From Phil1 sp040767925 (lineage in GTDB: Bacteria > Bacillota > Clostridia > Christensenellales > CAG-138): a stretch of DNA of 64,000 nt. Of this stretch, positions 28,633 through 37,512 are shown piece after piece. Position 1 is the stretch's first letter; every line of letters starts with the position of its first letter. Location: assembly GCA_040767925.1 (NCBI GenBank), contig JAXGNN010000002.1:248001-312000 (forward strand), written 5' to 3'. Made by a program: the position numbers and the translations under genes. The notes under the pieces are model-generated. The model was not told the origin of the DNA. It worked only from the letters and a program-made list of their open reading frames with translations, and made no database searches.

Positions 28633-30075
28633 TTATTCTGTAAAGCTTTCGCGGTAGTCGTAGCGGTGCCGGACGCGCTCGTCCAACTCGATTTCGCCGC
28701 GCTGGACCAAGAGCGTGCGCCGGGCCAGCTCCTCCACCGCCATGCATTCGAAGCCCGCCACCGAGGAATACAGTTTGCCGTGGAACGCCTCCTTCCAATG
28801 GGCGGGGATGCCGCTTCGCCCGGCGATCGCCCCCGCGATTGCGCCCGCGACGGCGCCGTTGGAATCGGTGTCGAAGCCGTCCGACACGGCGAATCCCAAC
28901 GTTTTCGTAAAGTCCCCCGCGCCGTAGAGGAGCGCCGCCGCAACGAGCATGGCGTTCGGCACCGTGTGGCACCAGTGGTGGAGGTTTCCCTCGTCGTAAC
29001 GGGCGTGGATTTGGTCGGCGGCAAAGGAGAAAGGCCGCCCCTCCCCGTGCCAGCCGAGCACCTCGCTCACGGCCTCATAGAGGCGCGAGCGCGCGGGGAT
29101 CTCACGCAGCCCCGCGCGGACCGCCTCCCGCGCATCCGCCGAGGATAACGCCGCCGCGACCATGGCAGCGACGAACAGCTCGCCGTAAACGCCGTTCCTG
29201 ACGTGCGAAACGCAGGCGTCGCGAAACGCCATTTCCGCCGCCGCCGCGGGATCGCCGGGGTTGACCATGCCGAAAACTTCGGCCCTGATCTGCGCGCCCA
29301 CCCATTCGCGGTACGGGTTGAGGTGGGTGGCGCTGTGGGGCGCCAGCACGCCGCGGCAGGCGTTCCCATAGGCGACGCGCTCGGCGGTGGCCGTGATGCC
29401 GGCGGGCATCCAGTTGATCCACGCGTAGAGCACGTCGTTGGGCTGGAAGTCCCGCCCGAAGGTTTCGAGCAGCTTCAGGTTAAAGACCGTGTAGTTGGTG
29501 TCGTCGTCGACGGGCGCGCCGTCGCCGATTTCGTCGATCCACGGCTGCTCCGGCACGCCGGTGCGCAGATTCCATTCCCGCATCATGGCCGGCGTGAACT
29601 CGCTTGAGGCCGTATACCGCGCCGCGGGGCAGTTGTTGGTCGCCCGCAGCATGCCCGCGACCTGCGCGCGGCGCATGAACTCCAGGGGTTTTCCCAACAG
29701 GCACCCCGCGATGCGCCCCGTCCAGCAGCCCGCGACGCGCTCGGCAAGCAGGCTTTCGTCGAGCGTGCCTTTGAACTTTCCGTTCGCGGCGGCGTCTTTG
29801 CGCGCCGCGAGGATGGAGGGGTAATCCGACGGCTCCTCATACGGATAATCCGCCCGGACGGGCGCCGAGAGGAGGCGCTTCCTCAGCTTCAGCGCCAGGC
29901 GCTCCGCCGCGAAGGGACCCTCTTCCCCGCCGTCATGTTCCCCCGATTGCAGCGCGCGGCAGCGCGACTCGTATTCCTCCGCCGCGCGGCCCTCGTCCAT
30001 CGCCTGGCACCACTCGTAATAGACGCGCGCCGCGTAGCGCCCGAACGGGTCTTTAGAGAGAAAATGCTCCGTCAT
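28633..30075 (-). CDS. ADP-ribosylglycohydrolase family protein
   Basis: 480 residues. The family magnesium-site motifs are GDGAPVDDDTNYTVF (about residue 185) and SDGFDTDSNGAVAGAIAGA (about residue 400); the N-terminal 120 residues are an extra region before GCWTGRIAGCLLGKP. ARH/DraG relatives cleave N- or O-glycosidic bonds to ribose. In this operon, with a nucleoside-type BMP transporter and a PfkB-family kinase, a catabolic N-ribosyl or nucleoside-type hydrolase is more plausible than protein de-ADP-ribosylation (inference). It sits between the two duplicated cassettes. Confidence 0.85.
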   Translation of the reverse strand: MTEHFLSKDPFGRYAARVYYEWCQAMDEGRAAEEYESRCRALQSGEHDGGEEGPFAAERLALKLRKRLLSAPVRADYPYEEPSDYPSILAARKDAAANGKFKGTLDESLLAERVAGCWTGRIAGCLLGKPLEFMRRAQVAGMLRATNNCPAARYTASSEFTPAMMREWNLRTGVPEQPWIDEIGDGAPVDDDTNYTVFNLKLLETFGRDFQPNDVLYAWINWMPAGITATAERVAYGNACRGVLAPHSATHLNPYREWVGAQIRAEVFGMVNPGDPAAAAEMAFRDACVSHVRNGVYGELFVAAMVAAALSSADAREAVRAGLREIPARSRLYEAVSEVLGWHGEGRPFSFAADQIHARYDEGNLHHWCHTVPNAMLVAAALLYGAGDFTKTLGFAVSDGFDTDSNGAVAGAIAGAIAGRSGIPAHWKEAFHGKLYSSVAGFECMAVEELARRTLLVQRGEIELDERVRHRYDYRESFTE

Positions 30076-30140
30076 CCCAAGCGGCCCCCTTTATGCTCGA
30101 TGCCGGGATTCGCTCCGGCCCGGCATCGCGTGCGCTTTAT

Positions 30141-31955
30141 TTACTTCACGAGGACGTGCAGGACCTCTTTGGGCGGGACCTCCACACAAAGGCGCGTCCC
30201 GTCGAGCGCGGCCTCGCCGCGGCCCAGGACGATTTCGACGCCGTTCGCGGCGGCAAGCGCCATCGCGCAGCGTTCGGGCGTCCCGGCGTGGTTGTAGAAC
30301 GAATAGATGCGCGCGCTCCCCGCGTCCTCGACGAACAGGTTGCAGAAGATATCCCTGTGCCCGGTCGGCATGAGCGGGATGGGTTTCCTGCCCTGGTAGA
30401 CGGCGCGGTGGCGCATATAGGTCTCTTTCCACGCTTTGACGCGCGCCTTCTGCTCCTCGGTATACGGCATCCAGCGGCCGAAGATATCCTGCCAGATCAC
30501 GATGGGCGCGGCGCCGAACTCGCAGCGTTTGATGAGCGTCCACTTGTCCTCGAGCCTCAGCCAGCGCGAGATCACGGGCGCGATGTGCTGCGGGCACATG
30601 AAGCGGAACACGTCCGCCTCCGGCATCGGGTCCACGCGCCAGAACTCGTCCCACGACGAGGTGATGAACTCGACCGGGTGCTTCTTGAGCGGGTGGTGCT
30701 GCGTCTGCAGCAGGATGCCCGGCCGGATGCCGTCGAGCTTCTTTCGGTAGCTGAACGGCAAATCGCGCAGCGTGTCGAGCTGGTAGCCGTCGGCGTCGGT
30801 GTCGGCGACGATGCGGGCAAACGCGTCGCCCATGGTGTTCGTCGTTTCGTCGTTGCCCCGGTCCCACGGGATGAAGGGCAAAAGCACCTTGACGCCGCGC
30901 TCGTGGAACTTTTTGACGGCGGCGCGCAGGGCCTCCCGCCCGCCGGGGAAATCGTCGTAGAAATCCCACTGAGTCCTCTTGTCTATGCCGAGGCGCGGAT
31001 ACTGGTTCCAGATCGCCACCGTGTCGTAGTCGCCGAACGCCTCGCCCTGCGCGAGGAGGCCGTCCACGTCGATTTCCTGCTTCCCGTGGTCGAAGCCCTC
31101 CTTGCCGTAGAGGAACACGAAGTTGTGCACGCAGCCCTCCGCGATCCATCGGAGGTCGGGGCGCTCGTACTCGGCGAAATCATAGCGGCTCCGCCACTCG
31201 TCGCGATAGCGGTCGAACGCCTCGGCCCAGCCGCCCGCGATGCCAGTGACCTTCAGTTCGACCGTGTCGTTGAAGCTGTCGTCCGGATTGATGCGCACCT
31301 GATGGTTCGCGAGCGCGTCCTCGCTGTTGATAGCCGTGAGGAGCTTGTTGACGTTCTGCGTCGCGCCGGTGTCGTTCAGATCGCTTCGCGTGGGGAAGCC
31401 GACGCTGAAGCCGTATTTTTCATCTTCGTCGCAGACGACCAGCGGCAGCAGGATGTCCGCGGAGTGGAAATACTCCATCATGGGCTGCATCACGTCGCCC
31501 TTGTCGCAGGGCATGACGCCCGCGGGATAATGCTTGCTGTCCCTTTCCGCGCCCGACTCGAAACCCGCGAGCAGCGGCAGGTGCAGGGTCGCCACGGCGG
31601 GCGCGCCCAGCTTGTAGCCGTCGCGGAACTGGTAGAGCACGGAAACCGTGTCCTCGCAATCGCTGATGAGGTGGATGCGCGCCGCGAGTTTTTCCTCGGG
31701 CTTTTCAAGGAGGAAGGTGACGAGCTCCAGCTTGCTGTCCTTCGCCGTTTTCACCTGCGTGACGGCAAAATCCCCGCTCGCGTATTCCTTTCCGTAGATG
31801 CCCAGCACGAAGGCCTCGCGGCCGCGGTTGGCCGGACGGCCGGAAGGGATGTTGGAGAACTCCTCGAATTGGACGCCGTTCGCGTAGCTGAGCGCGACGC
31901 GCAGCGATTTGTTTGCAAGCGTCACGCGCTTACTGGCTGCATCGTGATGGATCAT
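30141..31955 (-). CDS. Glycoside hydrolase-like protein, copy 2
   Basis: 604 residues, paralogue of the protein at 26076-27899 with the same order of motifs: YDTVAIWNQYPRLGIDKRTQ, FYDDFPGGREALR, ADGYQLDTLRDLPFSYRKK, FITSSWDEFWRVDPMPE, PIVIWQDIFGRWMPYTEEQK. No signal peptide. It starts one base after its FGE-like partner, with AAGGAGG inside the end of that gene, exactly as in copy 1. Divergence between the copies suggests related but distinct substrates. Confidence 0.6.
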   Translation of the reverse strand: MIHHDAASKRVTLANKSLRVALSYANGVQFEEFSNIPSGRPANRGREAFVLGIYGKEYASGDFAVTQVKTAKDSKLELVTFLLEKPEEKLAARIHLISDCEDTVSVLYQFRDGYKLGAPAVATLHLPLLAGFESGAERDSKHYPAGVMPCDKGDVMQPMMEYFHSADILLPLVVCDEDEKYGFSVGFPTRSDLNDTGATQNVNKLLTAINSEDALANHQVRINPDDSFNDTVELKVTGIAGGWAEAFDRYRDEWRSRYDFAEYERPDLRWIAEGCVHNFVFLYGKEGFDHGKQEIDVDGLLAQGEAFGDYDTVAIWNQYPRLGIDKRTQWDFYDDFPGGREALRAAVKKFHERGVKVLLPFIPWDRGNDETTNTMGDAFARIVADTDADGYQLDTLRDLPFSYRKKLDGIRPGILLQTQHHPLKKHPVEFITSSWDEFWRVDPMPEADVFRFMCPQHIAPVISRWLRLEDKWTLIKRCEFGAAPIVIWQDIFGRWMPYTEEQKARVKAWKETYMRHRAVYQGRKPIPLMPTGHRDIFCNLFVEDAGSARIYSFYNHAGTPERCAMALAAANGVEIVLGRGEAALDGTRLCVEVPPKEVLHVLVK

Positions 31956-31956
31956 C

Positions 31957-32661
31957 TTACTTTCCCTCCTTCACGCAGCGGAAGCCCACGGTTTCATAGC
32001 GGTCCATCGCGGCGCCCAGCATGTGCACCTTGAGGTGGTTGTCGTTGGGCAGCGCCCCGCATTCCACATGCCAGTAGTCCGGCGCGGTGTAGTAGGAGCC
32101 GCCGCGCAGCGTGAGGAAATAATGATCGCGCGCGCCGTCGCAATGGACGGGCTCGGTATATTCCCACACGTTGCCGCACATGTGGATAAGGCCGAAGGGG
32201 GACGCGCCCTCGGGCCGGCTGTCGACCGGCTCGAGCGTCGTGCCGTACACGTTGCAGCGGGCGTATTCCTTCCGGTTGCCCCAGGGATAGGTCAAATGCT
32301 CCGGCCCCGCGGCGAGGTACTGCCATTCGTATTCCGTGGGCAGCCGCATGCCGCAAAACGCGGCGTAGGCGCGCGCGTCGTCGATGGAAACGTTGACGAC
32401 GGGCAGGTCCTCCTCGCCCGGTTTATACTTGCCGTTTTCCCAGTGCTTGAGGTAATTGCGCGCGTCGGCGGGCCGATAGCCGCTCGCCTGTAGAAAATCA
32501 TAAAACATGGCGTTGGTGGCGCAGTATTTCTCCGCGATTAGAGGGCCTATTGTGACTTCGATGGGGCCGTGCTCCATCTGGCAGTCGCCCTCCATGACGC
32601 GGTGGACGCAGCGGTAGATATAATTCGCGCGCCCCACGGGGACAAGCTCCTGTTTTACCAT
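31957..32661 (-). CDS. Formylglycine-generating-enzyme-like (SUMF1 fold) protein, copy 2
   Basis: 234 residues from ATG 32661 (MVKQELVPVGRANYIYR); the upstream frame to 33027 is antisense to the permease. It closely resembles copy 1 (LPVVNVSIDDARAYAAFCGMRLPTEYEWQYL, SPFGLIHMCGNVWEYTEP). The C-terminal core is GGSYYTAPDYWHVECGAL: the first canonical cysteine is missing and the His-x-Glu-Cys motif is kept, as in copy 1. The conserved WH-x-EC motif might be a different active or metal site. Confidence 0.75.
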   Translation of the reverse strand: MVKQELVPVGRANYIYRCVHRVMEGDCQMEHGPIEVTIGPLIAEKYCATNAMFYDFLQASGYRPADARNYLKHWENGKYKPGEEDLPVVNVSIDDARAYAAFCGMRLPTEYEWQYLAAGPEHLTYPWGNRKEYARCNVYGTTLEPVDSRPEGASPFGLIHMCGNVWEYTEPVHCDGARDHYFLTLRGGSYYTAPDYWHVECGALPNDNHLKVHMLGAAMDRYETVGFRCVKEGK

Positions 32662-32699
32662 GGCAAACCAATCCTTTCGTTCGTTGATCGGGCGGGGGG

Positions 32700-33635
32700 T
32701 CAGACGGTGTCGCTGGAGATGTTGGCGATGCCCTTGAAGTTCTTGATGCCGACCGAGAGCAGCACGATGAGCACCATGATATAGGGCAGCATGCTGATGA
32801 TCTGGGTCGGCAATCCGTAGGTCGAGAGCACGAGCGTCATCGAATTGGCGTAGCCGAACAGCAGCGCGATGAGCATGGTTTTCAACGGATGGCCCTTGCC
32901 AACGAGGATGGACGTCAGGCAGAGGAAGCCGCGCCCGCGCGTCATGTTTTCGGAGAAGAGCGACATGCCGCAGAGCGGCATGTACGAGCCCGCGAAGCCC
33001 ATCGACGCGCCCATGATGAGGAGGCACATCCAGCGGTAGCGGCGCACGTTGATGCCCGCCGCCTGCGACGCCTCGGGGTTGATGCCCACGCCGCGCAGAC
33101 GGAGGCCGAAGGGCGTTTTATACATCACGAACCAGCCCACGAACGCGTACAGGAACGCGTAGTAGACCATGGGGATGCTGTTGTTGAACATCATGTCGAG
33201 CGTCGGGAAGCGCTTTAGGAACTCCCAGTTGAGGTTCGAGTAGCTGACGATGGAGGGGTCCGTGAACTGGCCGCGCGTGTTCCACACGACGACCAGCAGC
33301 AGCGTCGTGAGCGCCCAGGCCGCGCTGTTGTAGGCGACCGATACGATCATGGCGTTGCAGTTGAGGTGATAGACCAGAATCCCGTAGATCAGGGCCAGCG
33401 CCAGCCCCGAGGCCAGCGCCAGCAGCGAGCCGAGAAACGGGCTGCCGGTCAGGTAGCTGCCGTAGGCGCCGAAAAACGCGCCGGTGAGCATGAAGCATTC
33501 GTACGCGAGGTTGCCGGTGCTGGTCTTCTCGTTGAAGCAGCCGCCGGTCGAGCCGATGATCAGCGGGCACGAGAGCCGAAGCGCCGCCGCGAAGGCCACC
33601 GGGCTGAAACAGGCTTTGATCACGTCCCAAAACAT
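32700..33635 (-). CDS. ABC transporter permease, BMP/nucleoside type (NupQ/YufQ-like)
   Basis: 311 residues, about eight to nine membrane segments. Motifs such as INPEASQAAGINVRRYRWMCLLIMGA and GRGFLCLTSILVGKG are typical of BPD_transp_2 permeases that work with BMP lipoproteins. It begins four bases after the preceding permease gene stop. Substrate: nucleosides or sugars (family-level). Confidence 0.88.
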   Translation of the reverse strand: MFWDVIKACFSPVAFAAALRLSCPLIIGSTGGCFNEKTSTGNLAYECFMLTGAFFGAYGSYLTGSPFLGSLLALASGLALALIYGILVYHLNCNAMIVSVAYNSAAWALTTLLLVVVWNTRGQFTDPSIVSYSNLNWEFLKRFPTLDMMFNNSIPMVYYAFLYAFVGWFVMYKTPFGLRLRGVGINPEASQAAGINVRRYRWMCLLIMGASMGFAGSYMPLCGMSLFSENMTRGRGFLCLTSILVGKGHPLKTMLIALLFGYANSMTLVLSTYGLPTQIISMLPYIMVLIVLLSVGIKNFKGIANISSDTV

Positions 33636-33638
33636 CTC

Positions 33639-34763
33639 TTATTCCCCCTTCTGCGCGAGAAGCCGCCTGATCTCCCGTTTCTTCTTCGCCTTATCCCTGA
33701 GGGCGTAGTAAATGCCCTCGAAGTCGATCGAAACGAGTATGACGAAGAGCATCTGCAGCAGATTGACCGTCAGGCGATTGAGCGATGTGCCGCGCTCCAT
33801 ATTCATGGCGCCCGTCTTCAGCGCGCCCCAGACGATGGAGACGAAGATCAGGGCGATCGGGTTTCGGTTGCAGATGTTGGCGATCATGATGCCTTCCCAG
33901 CCCATTGTGTAACTAAAGCCGGAGACATAGCGGTAGTAGCCGCCGGCAACCTCCACGCCGCCCGAGACGCCGCCGAGGAAGCCCGAGAGGATGAAGATCG
34001 TGATGAAGGTCTTTTTGACGTTGACGCCGCCGGTCTTGGCGAACTTGAGGTTCTCGCCGACCTGCTTGAGCTCATACCCCTTGATGGTGTAGCGGTAGAG
34101 CACGTAGACCAAAAGGCAGGCGAGCACGCCGATGGCGAAGCCCGTGCTCGAGGAGGTGCCCGGAATCAGCGTGCTCAGCCGCGCCGTGTCGCTGATGTTG
34201 GGCGTGGCGGCGGTGGTCGTGGTAATCCCGAGCGCCGGGATGATGATCCAGATGACGAAGTAGTCGCACAGGAGCGTCGCGATGAAGTTCATCATCATGG
34301 TCGTGACGTACTCGTTGATGCTGAAGAACAGGCGCATCAGCGCGGGGATGATCACCCACACGACGCCCGCGATCCCCGCCGAGAAGATGCAGACGAGCAC
34401 GTGGACGACCGGCGGCAGCTTGACGACCCAGCCCAGCACCGCCGCGATGAACGCGCCGACGTACATCTGCCCCTCGATGCCGAGGTTCGTGACGCCCGAC
34501 TTGAACGCCACGATGGCCGCGGCGCCCGTGAGCATACAGGGCGTCGCCCACCGAAGCGTGTTGCCGACGGAGACGATGTTGCCGAACGCGCCCTCGAGGA
34601 TCAATCTGGCGGCGCGGACGGGGTCCTCGCCCTGTGCCGCGATCAGTATGGAGCCGATGATGATCACGCCGATGAAGGAAACCACATACCGCGTGACGCC
34701 GATGCCGACGTCGGGCGAGAAGAATTTCCGCAGCGCGCGGTCGAAATTTTTACTCTCTGACAT
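33639..34763 (-). CDS. ABC transporter permease, BMP/nucleoside type (NupP/YufP-like)
   Basis: 374 residues from ATG 34763 (MSESKNFDRAL); an in-frame GTG four codons earlier is possible but lies too near the GAGG site. Motifs TPCMLTGAAAIVAFKSGVTN and LGIEGQMYVGAFIAAVLG match YufP-like permeases. It overlaps the ATPase gene by 14 bases. Confidence 0.88.
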   Translation of the reverse strand: MSESKNFDRALRKFFSPDVGIGVTRYVVSFIGVIIIGSILIAAQGEDPVRAARLILEGAFGNIVSVGNTLRWATPCMLTGAAAIVAFKSGVTNLGIEGQMYVGAFIAAVLGWVVKLPPVVHVLVCIFSAGIAGVVWVIIPALMRLFFSINEYVTTMMMNFIATLLCDYFVIWIIIPALGITTTTAATPNISDTARLSTLIPGTSSSTGFAIGVLACLLVYVLYRYTIKGYELKQVGENLKFAKTGGVNVKKTFITIFILSGFLGGVSGGVEVAGGYYRYVSGFSYTMGWEGIMIANICNRNPIALIFVSIVWGALKTGAMNMERGTSLNRLTVNLLQMLFVILVSIDFEGIYYALRDKAKKKREIRRLLAQKGE

Positions 34764-36288
34764 CTTGCGTACCACCTCGCAGCATCAAAAGTCCGATCTC
34801 CCGGTCCGTCTTTTCCCGATAGCTGCCGCCGTCGGAGATTTCGCCGTTGTAGATGACGAGTATCCGGTCGGCGAGCTGCATGACCTCGTTGAGCTCGTGG
34901 GATACGAGCAGAATCGCGGTCCCCTCCCGGGCGATCGCGAGCAGCTTCGCCCAGACGAACTCGATGGCGCCCACGTCGATGCCGCGCGTCGGGTCCTCGA
35001 CGATCAAAAGCTTGTTGTCCTGGATCGACTCGCGGCCGACGATCAGCTTCTGCATGTTGCCGCCCGAGAGGCTGCGCAGCTTGTCGTAAATGCTCTGCGA
35101 CTTCACCTTGAACTGGTCGACGACCCGGTTGGTGAACTCGTCGATTTCCTTATGGTCTAAAAAAACCTTGTTTTTAAAACCGTGGGCGATGTGGTAGCCC
35201 ATGATGGCGTTTTCCCATAAAGTGCCCTGCGCGTTGGCGCCCTCGCCGAGGCGGTCCTGCGGCACGTAGCCCATGCCCATGCAGCGCCGCGTGCGCGAGT
35301 CGGCCGCGGTGATGTCGCGGCCGAGGAACGTGACTTTGCTGCCCGCCTCGGGCGCGCGCGCGCCGAAGACGGCCTCGACGAGCTGCTGCTGCCCCGAGCC
35401 GGCCACGCCCGCGACGCCGACGATCTCGCCCGCGCGGACCTCGAAATTGACATCCTTGACGCGCAGCACGCCGTCCTTATCCCTAACGTTGAGGTTTTCC
35501 ACCTTGAGAACCATCCCGCCCGGCTCGCCCGGGACCTTGCCGGACTGCAGCATGACCTCGCGGCCCACCATGAGGTTCGCAAGCTCGTTTTCGGTGATCT
35601 CCTTCGGGCTGACGTTGCCCGTCACCCTGCCGTCGCGCAGGACCGTGATCGTATCGGCGACGGCGAACACCTCCTTGAGCTTGTGCGTGATGAAAATGAT
35701 CGTTTTGCCGTTGCGGGTCAAAAAACGGATCGCGTCGAACAGGCCCTCTATGCCTTGCGGCGTCAGAACCGAGGTCGGCTCGTCGAGCACGATGACGTCG
35801 GCGCCTTTATATAAGACCTTCACGATCTCCACCTGCTGGAGCATGGAGACGGGCAGGTCGTTCACTTTCTCGTCGAGCGGGATGTTGAAATGATAACGCT
35901 CGCAGATCTCCTCGATCCGCCTGCGGGTTTTCCTCTTATCTATGAAAAGGCCCAACGTCTTTTCCTCGAAGCCGTACATGACGTTTTCCAGAACCGTCAG
36001 GTCGCGGAAAAGCATGAACTCCTGGTACACCATGCCGATCCCGTGCCGGGCGGCGTCCAGAGAGTTTTTAAAATGCGTTTTCACCCCGTTGAGGATGATG
36101 TCGCCGAAGTCCTGCCTGTGGATCGCCGTGAGGACGTTCATCAGCGTGCTTTTGCCGGCGCCGTTCTCTCCGATGAGCGCGTGCACGCTGCCTTTTTTAA
36201 CCCGGAGCGTGATGTCGTCGTTGGCCACCAGCGCCCCGAACGTCTTTCGGATGTTCCGCATCTCGAGGATGTACTCTAATTCGCCCAT
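34750..36288 (-). CDS. ABC transporter dual ATP-binding protein, sugar/nucleoside type (NupO/YufO-like)
   Basis: 512 residues with two ATPase domains. The first has Walker A GENGAGKSTLMN and Walker B VIVLDEPTSVLTPQG; the second has a degenerate P-loop (GVAGSGQQQLVEAV) and LLIVEDPTRGIDVGA, the usual asymmetry of RbsA/YufO proteins. It drives the BMP-type importer with the two permeases downstream. Confidence 0.93.
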   Translation of the reverse strand: MGELEYILEMRNIRKTFGALVANDDITLRVKKGSVHALIGENGAGKSTLMNVLTAIHRQDFGDIILNGVKTHFKNSLDAARHGIGMVYQEFMLFRDLTVLENVMYGFEEKTLGLFIDKRKTRRRIEEICERYHFNIPLDEKVNDLPVSMLQQVEIVKVLYKGADVIVLDEPTSVLTPQGIEGLFDAIRFLTRNGKTIIFITHKLKEVFAVADTITVLRDGRVTGNVSPKEITENELANLMVGREVMLQSGKVPGEPGGMVLKVENLNVRDKDGVLRVKDVNFEVRAGEIVGVAGVAGSGQQQLVEAVFGARAPEAGSKVTFLGRDITAADSRTRRCMGMGYVPQDRLGEGANAQGTLWENAIMGYHIAHGFKNKVFLDHKEIDEFTNRVVDQFKVKSQSIYDKLRSLSGGNMQKLIVGRESIQDNKLLIVEDPTRGIDVGAIEFVWAKLLAIAREGTAILLVSHELNEVMQLADRILVIYNGEISDGGSYREKTDREIGLLMLRGGTQDVRE

Positions 36289-36320
36289 TGCTGTCTGCCC
36301 TCCCGGGACGGCTGTCTTAT

Positions 36321-36370
36321 GCCGGATCAGGGGAGGCGGCGGCCCCCCGCCCCGTCCCCCCTGATCCGCC
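36321..36370 (-). promoter_or_regulatory. Strong intercistronic stem-loop between the BMP lipoprotein and ATPase genes
   Basis: CGGATCAGGGG (36323-36333) and CCCCTGATCCG (36358-36368) form an 11-bp GC-rich stem about 30 bases after the lipoprotein stop, with no T-run. It is the third case in this window of a stem-loop directly after a binding-protein gene, and could raise binding-protein expression over the membrane parts. Confidence 0.65.
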
Positions 36371-36399
36371 TTGTCAGAGCGATTGCTTTGACTTCTTAC

Positions 36400-37458
36400 T
36401 TACTCGCCGGCCTGGTCGAAGTTGGTCTCTCTCCACTCCTCGTAAGCGCCGGCGAAAACGTCCACCTTGCCGGAAATGACGTCGTCCTTGAGCTGCACGA
36501 CCTTCTTGGACAGCTCCTCGCTCAGGTTGGCCAGGTCGACTTCGGCATACGCGAGGCCGCCGGCCTTGAGGTCGAACTCCATCGCGAAGGGCAGCGTCTC
36601 GCCGTTTGCCCACATCCTGGCCGTCTCATAGACCGCGACGTCCATAGACTTGATGGCCGACCAGAAGACGATGGGGTTGATGTCGCCCTGCCAGTCGTCG
36701 ACGCCGATGCAGGGGACGTTCTTGTCTGCGCAGGCCTGTATGGCGCCGTAGCCGGAGATGTAGGCGCACTGCACGACGACGTCGATGTTCGGATAGTTCG
36801 AGATGAGCGCGATCGTCGACTCATAGCCCTTGGTCGTGTCGACCCAGTCATTGGTGTAGGCCTTGGTCACCTTGGCGCTCGTGCCGTTCTGCGCGTTGGC
36901 GTAATCGATGCCGGAATAGTAGCCGTACTCGAAGCGGCGCATGATCGGGGTGTCCATGGGCATCATGAGGCCGATCTCGCCGGTTTCGGACTTGCAGGCC
37001 GCGACGTAGCCGGCGATGAAGCAGGCCTCGAACGGGTCGATCGTGACGGCGCAGGTGTTGGGATATTCGGTCTTTGCGTAGGTGTCGAGGAAGATGAAGT
37101 ACGTGTCGGGATACTTCTCGTTGAGCTCGCCCATCATGTCCTTGGCGGTGGTCATGACGTCGTCGCCCTGCGTATAGACGAGGTTGTAGCCCTCCTGGCA
37201 CATCGAGCGGATCTGCTCGGCCTGCTCGGCCGTCTCAAAGGTCTCGATGCACTTGATCTCCCAGCCTTCCGTTTCGAGCTTCAGGAAGCCCGACCAGATC
37301 AGGTCGGTGAACTCGTTGCCGCGCGGCGTGGATGTGATAAAGCACGCCTTGAGGACTTCGGGCTTATCGGAGCCGCCGTCCGAAGGGGCCTTACCGCAAG
37401 CGGTGAAGAGAAGCGTCAGCAACAGCACAACAGCAATCAGTTGAACAGGCTTTTTCAT
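36400..37458 (-). CDS. BMP family (PnrA/Med-type) substrate-binding lipoprotein
   Basis: 352 residues. The signal peptide ends in lipobox FTAC (Cys near 21). The mature part has BMP motifs: ACFITSTPRGNEFTDLIWSG, NLVYTQGDDVMTTAKDM, VAACKSETGEIGLMMPMD. BMP proteins bind purine nucleosides in studied cases and some other sugars. GGAGG lies seven bases before the ATG. It is the first transport gene after the kinase. Confidence 0.9.
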   Translation of the reverse strand: MKKPVQLIAVVLLLTLLFTACGKAPSDGGSDKPEVLKACFITSTPRGNEFTDLIWSGFLKLETEGWEIKCIETFETAEQAEQIRSMCQEGYNLVYTQGDDVMTTAKDMMGELNEKYPDTYFIFLDTYAKTEYPNTCAVTIDPFEACFIAGYVAACKSETGEIGLMMPMDTPIMRRFEYGYYSGIDYANAQNGTSAKVTKAYTNDWVDTTKGYESTIALISNYPNIDVVVQCAYISGYGAIQACADKNVPCIGVDDWQGDINPIVFWSAIKSMDVAVYETARMWANGETLPFAMEFDLKAGGLAYAEVDLANLSEELSKKVVQLKDDVISGKVDVFAGAYEEWRETNFDQAGE

Positions 37459-37512
37459 TGGCTTTCCTCCATTGGTTTTTGCTTATTTATCTAAACACTG
37501 CGAGCGCGGTGC

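Noticed and set aside
28633..30075. ARH-family gene as part of a toxin-antitoxin or anti-phage system
   Set aside because: No ADP-ribosyltransferase toxin or defence gene is nearby, and it is embedded in a sugar/nucleoside uptake operon.
26103..32033. Plus-strand frames of 624 and 646 codons opposite the GH-like and FGE-like genes
   Set aside because: Same frame relation to both paralogues; composition is that of an antisense shadow.
27901..32661. FGE-like genes as sulfatase-maturation enzymes
   Set aside because: The reactive cysteine pair is missing and no sulfatase gene is seen in the window.
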